Assembly (NCBI GenBank): GCA_964468645.1
Contig: CAYXUU010000002.1
Coordinates: forward strand, 62,001 to 126,000
Direction: 5' to 3'
Length of the DNA stretch: 64,000 nucleotides
Origin: JAIOZK01 sp964468645
GTDB lineage: Bacteria > Bacteroidota > Bacteroidia > Bacteroidales > JAIOZK01
Part shown: piece after piece, positions 58,542 to 64,000 of the stretch
How the letters are laid out: the number at the start of each line of letters is the position of its first letter
How positions within the stretch are numbered: position 1 is the first letter of the stretch
Made by a program: the position numbers and the translations under genes
Notes under the pieces: generated by a model
What the model was told of the DNA's origin: nothing
Databases searched by the model: none
Seen by the model: the letters and a program-made list of their open reading frames with translations, nothing else

Positions 58542-58889
58542 TGTTTATCCCTTTAGTTTTTAAACCTTTAATCGCATTATCTTAAGGGTTACAAGTATAA
58601 TAAAAAAACGCTATATTCAGGTTGGCAGTTTCAATTTATACATATTATAAATTAAGGAAAACAACAATTTAGAAATTATCATATGTGTTCAGGATATAGT
58701 CGGTTGAAGGAATATGAAGGGAAAATATTATTACTCCAGTCACATAATTATAGTCAAACCAGGTTAAGCGATGTAATGGTTTATCCAATTCCGGGACATG
58801 ACAACATCCAGGTTAAATGTAGGCTAAAAGGATTTATTCTTCAGCTATCCGATAAGGCTTTATCCCTTTTTTACATCTGGTTTTGTCAG
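58542..58889. other. 348-bp gap between the redox cluster and paralogue B
   Basis: I see no gene, strong repeat or clear promoter. A near-match CAAGTATA (one base off the minus-strand -7 pattern) lies about 58592. A candidate frame starting at 58683 runs antisense into the end of paralogue B and shows no family features. Confidence 0.5.
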
Positions 58890-61800
58890 TTAGGAATCAT
58901 ATGTAATCACAGATATCCTTTTCCTTCCGTCCATCATTATTGCCAGGGGATCATCAAACCGGACATGTTTAAAATACTTTGTCCGTTCAACCAATGGTTG
59001 CTTATCAAGGATATCATATTTGATATAACTATTTGATGCCTTTTGATGCACAGTAAAATAGCCAACATTCATGGATGTTACATTATGAAAGAAATGTGAG
59101 CCTGAGGAAGCATCCAGCGGGTAATCATCAAGATCAGTTTCAACGATGATCCGTGCATTTGATATTTGTGGCCATTTAACCGGCACCCCTATCCAGCGAT
59201 CTCTGGTACCCCATCTGCCAGGACCAATTAAAACATATTTGCGATGCTCACCACACATTTTCCTGTTCAGTTCTTCGATCTCATAACTCATCTCAAGGGT
59301 TTTACTTTTATCGAAAACTTCATGATCTACATAAATTACATCACGAATATCTTTAATCTTACCATTGCCCATTCCTTTTTCTGTGTAAAGAACAATTGAA
59401 TTTTCATCAATTTTATTCATATTGATAGTATAATCCTGTGCACTTCCAAGTAATGGTTTGACCTGTAGTAAATAGAACGAAGCACAGTTATTTGAGTCCT
59501 TATTAAGATCTACGGCAAACTCTATTTCTACCGGAGTTCCAATCGCTTCCTTAACCACATCAAGGACCACCTCTATGGTTTTTGCCAATGGAATATAATT
59601 ATACTTCAACACATTGGAGAAGTTGATGATCCTGGGCCCGGGTTTGTTAATACCCGGGTATATCGTATTGTTGTTTATATCATAAACCGAGGCACAATGC
59701 TTCAGTGTTCCCTGCTGCTCTGCAGCGCTAATATCGAGTAACCTTAGCCCGGCGGTATCCCCTTCCATCAGGTTCAGGTTCTTTTTACTCAGGTCAACAG
59801 CATAAAATTTCACCTGTGAATTCTTATACTGATCTTTGGGGGAGTTTATATCAAGAGCTGGATATTTTGGTGAAAACCTGTAGGCCTTTTCACCATCAAC
59901 CACATATTTACCCAGGCCCAGTGCAGCGACTGCAAAACCCTCCTCAGGCTTCATATGTGCAAACGGATAATAGTTATAGGATTGCGCAACCCCGCTGATA
60001 TGTGGATAGAACACATCTTCAAACCGGCTACCAACAACCTCCTGTATTACCACAGCCATTTTCTCCTCTTCAATCTTATAATTGATGGCTTCTATATATC
60101 CCCTGGCAACATCAGAATATGTTGAGGCAAATACCAGTTTGATGGCATCCATCAATTGCTGCAGTCGTACCTTCTGGTCGGGATGATTATTGGGCAATAA
60201 ATAGGTTTCAAATATTCCGGCAAATGGTTGCATCAACGAATCTTCAAACAATCCTGAGGAACGGATAGCAAGGGGTTTATGAATTTTCTTAAGAATAACT
60301 TTTAGCCTTTTGATCAGTGTATCTGTAAGCTTCCCATCAAGAAAAAGTTGTTTGATCCGGGAATAATCAGTTTCACCGTAAACACGATCCCTGAGTTTAT
60401 TCCGGTCGAGGAAGTATTCAAATTCATCCGTACCAATAACAGAAGTTTTGGGTGCCCTGATATTTATATGCTGAACATATTGTGAAAAATCAAAGTTATT
60501 GACCAGTGAATTGATAAATGCCAATCCACGCCCTTTACCCCCTAGAGATCCCTCTACCAGGCTAACTACATTCGACTCATCTGTTATTGCCGATTCTTCA
60601 AATGGAATGATCTTGCCTTTATTTTGTTCGTTTCTGAATTTCTGGATTACATCAATCATTACCTCCCGTAATTTCTTCGGACTTTCAAAATCGGTAATCT
60701 TATAAGGATTGAGTATTTTCGCTGCCTGTATCTCCCCTCTTGCCATCAGCCAGAGTGAAAAATGATCTTTTTTCCCATGATAAAATAACGACTCATCAGG
60801 AATGGTTTTAAGGTGATGTTCGAATTCACGCAAAGATTTCGCAATACCGATCTGCCTCCCATTATCATCACGGTAAATAAAATTTCCAAAACCAAGATAA
60901 TAGGTAATAAAACTCTGAAAATCCTGGAGAAGGCTTTCTGAATTTTTGTTGATAAATGTAGATTTCAGTTCATGGGCCAAAAGTGCATTATGCGGATCGG
61001 AAGATTGGATAACTGTTGGTAATCCCCTGATAATACTCTTTGCATATTTAACAAGTTCAATTCCGGCATCACCATCTGTTTTGCCTTTATGTTCAAATTT
61101 AACATCAGTAATAAGGCAAAGCAGATAGTCCTTATAACGATTGATAACCTCACTGGCCTCCTCATAGGTTGATGCAAGTATTATTTTCGGCCTTGCACGC
61201 AAACGCAAAACCTTATAAAGTTCATCGGTACTCACATCATCAATGATCCTTCTGGTTTGCTCCATGACAATTTTATAAAGCTCAGGCAGATACCGCGAAT
61301 AATATTTGGGGGAATCTTCGGTAAGCAAAATAACTCTTACAAGCCCTTTCTGTGTGTCATTCCCGATATTGATTTTGTCTTCTACCAGTTTGATCATGGC
61401 AAAGAAGATCCTTGAGTCGCCATTCCAGACAAAAATCCTGTCGATGCCCTTGGTCTTCCTCTTATGATGTTCAAAATAATTGATATCAAGATTATTATTT
61501 AGCAGGAGAAAAATAGGAATATAAGGAAACTCACTTTTAATGGATTTACTGAGGTCAAGGGGGGTTTTCTTATCCGGGCCAAGCATGATTATAATCAGGT
61601 CGAAATGCTTGTTCTCAAGTTGTTCGAATACCTCCTCCGGTGAAGAAACCCCTGTGATACGCGGGACAGAAGTCAGGTTTAACTGGTGATATTCTCCAAG
61701 CACATGTTCTGAAAACCTCCCTTCCTTTTCAATGCTGTATGCATCATACAGATTGGCTACCAGAAGTATCTCCTTTACCTTAAATGGCATAAGGTCATGA

Positions 61801-62354
61801 TATATATCCCTGTCGTAATTGTTTTTATTAAGAAATTTCTGCAATAGCTTGCGGCTTGCAAGCGGTGTTTCTTTATAGAACTGTTGTTTATCCTTAATTC
61901 TCTCATCAGAATAACGGGCCTTCTCAATTATTTTCCTACCCTTTAGTTTGTTGATATAACCTGAGATCAGATTAGCCAGATTATCAATCAGGTCTTTTTC
62001 CTCGTTAAGAAAAGGTCCTTCATCGGCTTCAGGAAATTGCCGGTTGTAACATACCTCAATAAAACCTTCAACATTATCGATGGTTTCAAACTCCTGTTTC
62101 AATGACCATTTCGACCTGAAAAACCCCGGTGTTTTATACTCCTGATCATGATATACAATACGTGCAACTGTTGAATCAGGAAATTGCCATGCCGGTGGAA
62201 GTACCAGTGTTATTTGCTGCAGTGCTTCTTCAAGTGATTTACCTTCCTTGAGTATCTCTGTAGTTTTATTTATAGCGGCAAGTTCCTTTAGCCTCTCCCG
62301 ATGCTCTGATTGTAATTTCCGGTATCCCTGTTCTTCGTTATTCTTCATTGCCAT
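58890..62354 (-). CDS. GAF-receiver-ATP-grasp (PPDK N-like) protein, paralogue B
   Basis: A 1154-residue protein. An N-terminal GAF-like domain (about residues 18-140) is followed by a degenerate receiver (about 193-325), an intact receiver (E346/D347, phosphoacceptor Asp417 in LITD, Ser451/452, Lys470), a PPDK/PEP-synthase-type ATP-grasp domain (GGKGRGLAFI at 605, LAIRSSGLFEDS, FAGIFETYLLPN, VVIQEVVGS, LLQVKPL) and a C-terminal domain with IGPGRWGTRDRWIGVPVKWP (from 1043) and SSGSHFFHN (His1087). The phosphohistidine and PEP-utilising domains are absent. It shares all but the GAF domain with paralogue A, and the pair flanks the redox genes. TAACTTTG lies 33 nt upstream of the ATG. Probably a sensory, phosphorylation-regulated ATP-dependent enzyme of unknown substrate. 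Confidence 0.9.
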   Translation of the reverse strand: MAMKNNEEQGYRKLQSEHRERLKELAAINKTTEILKEGKSLEEALQQITLVLPPAWQFPDSTVARIVYHDQEYKTPGFFRSKWSLKQEFETIDNVEGFIEVCYNRQFPEADEGPFLNEEKDLIDNLANLISGYINKLKGRKIIEKARYSDERIKDKQQFYKETPLASRKLLQKFLNKNNYDRDIYHDLMPFKVKEILLVANLYDAYSIEKEGRFSEHVLGEYHQLNLTSVPRITGVSSPEEVFEQLENKHFDLIIIMLGPDKKTPLDLSKSIKSEFPYIPIFLLLNNNLDINYFEHHKRKTKGIDRIFVWNGDSRIFFAMIKLVEDKINIGNDTQKGLVRVILLTEDSPKYYSRYLPELYKIVMEQTRRIIDDVSTDELYKVLRLRARPKIILASTYEEASEVINRYKDYLLCLITDVKFEHKGKTDGDAGIELVKYAKSIIRGLPTVIQSSDPHNALLAHELKSTFINKNSESLLQDFQSFITYYLGFGNFIYRDDNGRQIGIAKSLREFEHHLKTIPDESLFYHGKKDHFSLWLMARGEIQAAKILNPYKITDFESPKKLREVMIDVIQKFRNEQNKGKIIPFEESAITDESNVVSLVEGSLGGKGRGLAFINSLVNNFDFSQYVQHINIRAPKTSVIGTDEFEYFLDRNKLRDRVYGETDYSRIKQLFLDGKLTDTLIKRLKVILKKIHKPLAIRSSGLFEDSLMQPFAGIFETYLLPNNHPDQKVRLQQLMDAIKLVFASTYSDVARGYIEAINYKIEEEKMAVVIQEVVGSRFEDVFYPHISGVAQSYNYYPFAHMKPEEGFAVAALGLGKYVVDGEKAYRFSPKYPALDINSPKDQYKNSQVKFYAVDLSKKNLNLMEGDTAGLRLLDISAAEQQGTLKHCASVYDINNNTIYPGINKPGPRIINFSNVLKYNYIPLAKTIEVVLDVVKEAIGTPVEIEFAVDLNKDSNNCASFYLLQVKPLLGSAQDYTINMNKIDENSIVLYTEKGMGNGKIKDIRDVIYVDHEVFDKSKTLEMSYEIEELNRKMCGEHRKYVLIGPGRWGTRDRWIGVPVKWPQISNARIIVETDLDDYPLDASSGSHFFHNVTSMNVGYFTVHQKASNSYIKYDILDKQPLVERTKYFKHVRFDDPLAIMMDGRKRISVITYDS

Positions 62355-62386
62355 GAAACTGAATTATTGCATATAAAATCACTTTG

Positions 62387-62418
62387 CAAAGTTAACATAG
62401 TTTTAACAGGGTTGCCAA
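62387..62418 (-). promoter_or_regulatory. Two-box promoter of paralogue B
   Basis: On the minus strand TTG (62418-62416) and, 21 nt later, TAACTTTG (62394-62387), matching TTG-N19-21-TAnnTTTG. The -33 box lies in the inverted repeat at 62407-62440. Confidence 0.55.
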
Positions 62419-62440
62419 CTCTATAGGGTTGGCAACCCTG
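62407..62440. repeat. 13-bp perfect inverted repeat between paralogue B and gdhA
   Basis: CAGGGTTGCCAAC (62407-62419) and GTTGGCAACCCTG (62428-62440) are exact reverse complements with an 8-nt loop. Could be an operator or a transcript-end hairpin; it overlaps the -33 box of paralogue B. Confidence 0.7.
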
Positions 62441-62585
62441 AATTATCTGATATGAATATAAATAAGGACTATTTCAGCCTTATTGATTTTTTTTTGTTGG
62501 CAGTCTGATAATTTTCCATAATATTGCCTCCTTTTAGTCAATTTAAATCAATCTTTATTAACCAATTAACAAAATATTATAAGTT

Positions 62586-63938
<1,353 letters not shown>

Positions 63939-63949
63939 AACCCCTAACC

Positions 63950-63967
63950 ATCTCCTTTACTGGAGAT
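63950..63967 (+). terminator. Weak hairpin after gdhA
   Basis: ATCTCC (63950-63955) can pair with GGAGAT (63962-63967) after the gdhA stop. No T-tract, so weakly supported. Confidence 0.35.
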
Positions 63968-64000
63968 ATTTGATAAGAATAGTTGTTAACTATGATATAA

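Noticed and set aside
58683..59036. Frame of 117 codons starting in the gap after the redox cluster
   Set aside because: About 40% of it is antisense to the end of the ATP-grasp paralogue; no family features, no promoter and biased toward the antisense sequence.
44617..62354. Pyruvate phosphate dikinase or PEP synthase for the two ATP-grasp proteins
   Set aside because: Neither protein shows the phosphohistidine or PEP-utilising domains; only the ATP-grasp part matches.

Overview
The window looks like a chromosomal segment of an uncultured, probably anaerobic Bacteroidota (Bacteroidales-like) bacterium. The evidence is: five intact proteins and one decayed one carrying C-terminal type IX secretion (T9SS) sorting domains; repeated matches to the Bacteroidota -7 promoter element TAnnTTTG; Bacteroidota-type families (DUF3822, DUF2795, the short AMP nucleosidase, the panB-pseudouridine synthase pair); AT-rich intergenic DNA; and almost no strong Shine-Dalgarno sequences. 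I see no rRNA, tRNA, CRISPR array, prophage or transposase.

Layout. 1-9.2 kb is housekeeping: the 3' half of metH followed by metF (methionine/folate cycle), holA, AMP nucleosidase, a small HsdR-N-like protein, a GYD protein, a membrane-anchored protein, DUF3822 overlapping rsmD, DUF2795, and a cobalamin adenosyltransferase. 9.2-12.4 kb is a minus-strand group (secreted protein, methyltransferase, MacB/LolD-type ATPase, adenosyltransferase). 12.5-18.6 kb holds an acidic protein of unknown function and two related multidomain T9SS cargo proteins. 18.8-32.3 kb contains dnaK, a lipoprotein, panB with a pseudouridine synthase, a metallopeptidase/beta-propeller/barrel protein, small membrane and PPOX proteins, a T9SS protein, an outer-membrane-like protein with a PAP2 phosphatase, obgE, hpt and purE. 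33-44.3 kb is surface biology: an endosialidase-chaperone protein with head repeats, two LRR-type T9SS proteins (one decayed), an O-methyltransferase with an M16 peptidase, a lipoprotein, a pectate-lyase-like T9SS protein and a D-threonine-aldolase-like enzyme.

44.6-62.4 kb is the most unusual region. On the minus strand lie a zinc-ribbon protein, NfnA-like and zinc-ribbon/NfnB-like subunits, NuoE, NuoF, and a 1232-residue fusion of ferredoxin, GltD-like flavoprotein, ferredoxin and a NuoG/FDH-like domain without the Mo-binding Cys/Sec. This looks like a soluble, possibly bifurcating NAD(P)H:ferredoxin enzyme. It is flanked on both sides by large paralogues that join receiver domains to a PPDK-type ATP-grasp domain without a phosphohistidine domain. 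A glutamate dehydrogenase follows at 62.6 kb.

A second theme is non-coding. Many intergenic gaps hold short tandem arrays with a 7-bp period, often beginning at or within a few bases of a stop codon and often arranged as inverted pairs. One inverted pair brackets a four-helix-bundle (23S rRNA intervening-sequence type) gene sitting between nuoE and nuoF. Two other arrays lie inside signal-peptide codons. All function calls are from reading translations and motifs; no database search was run.
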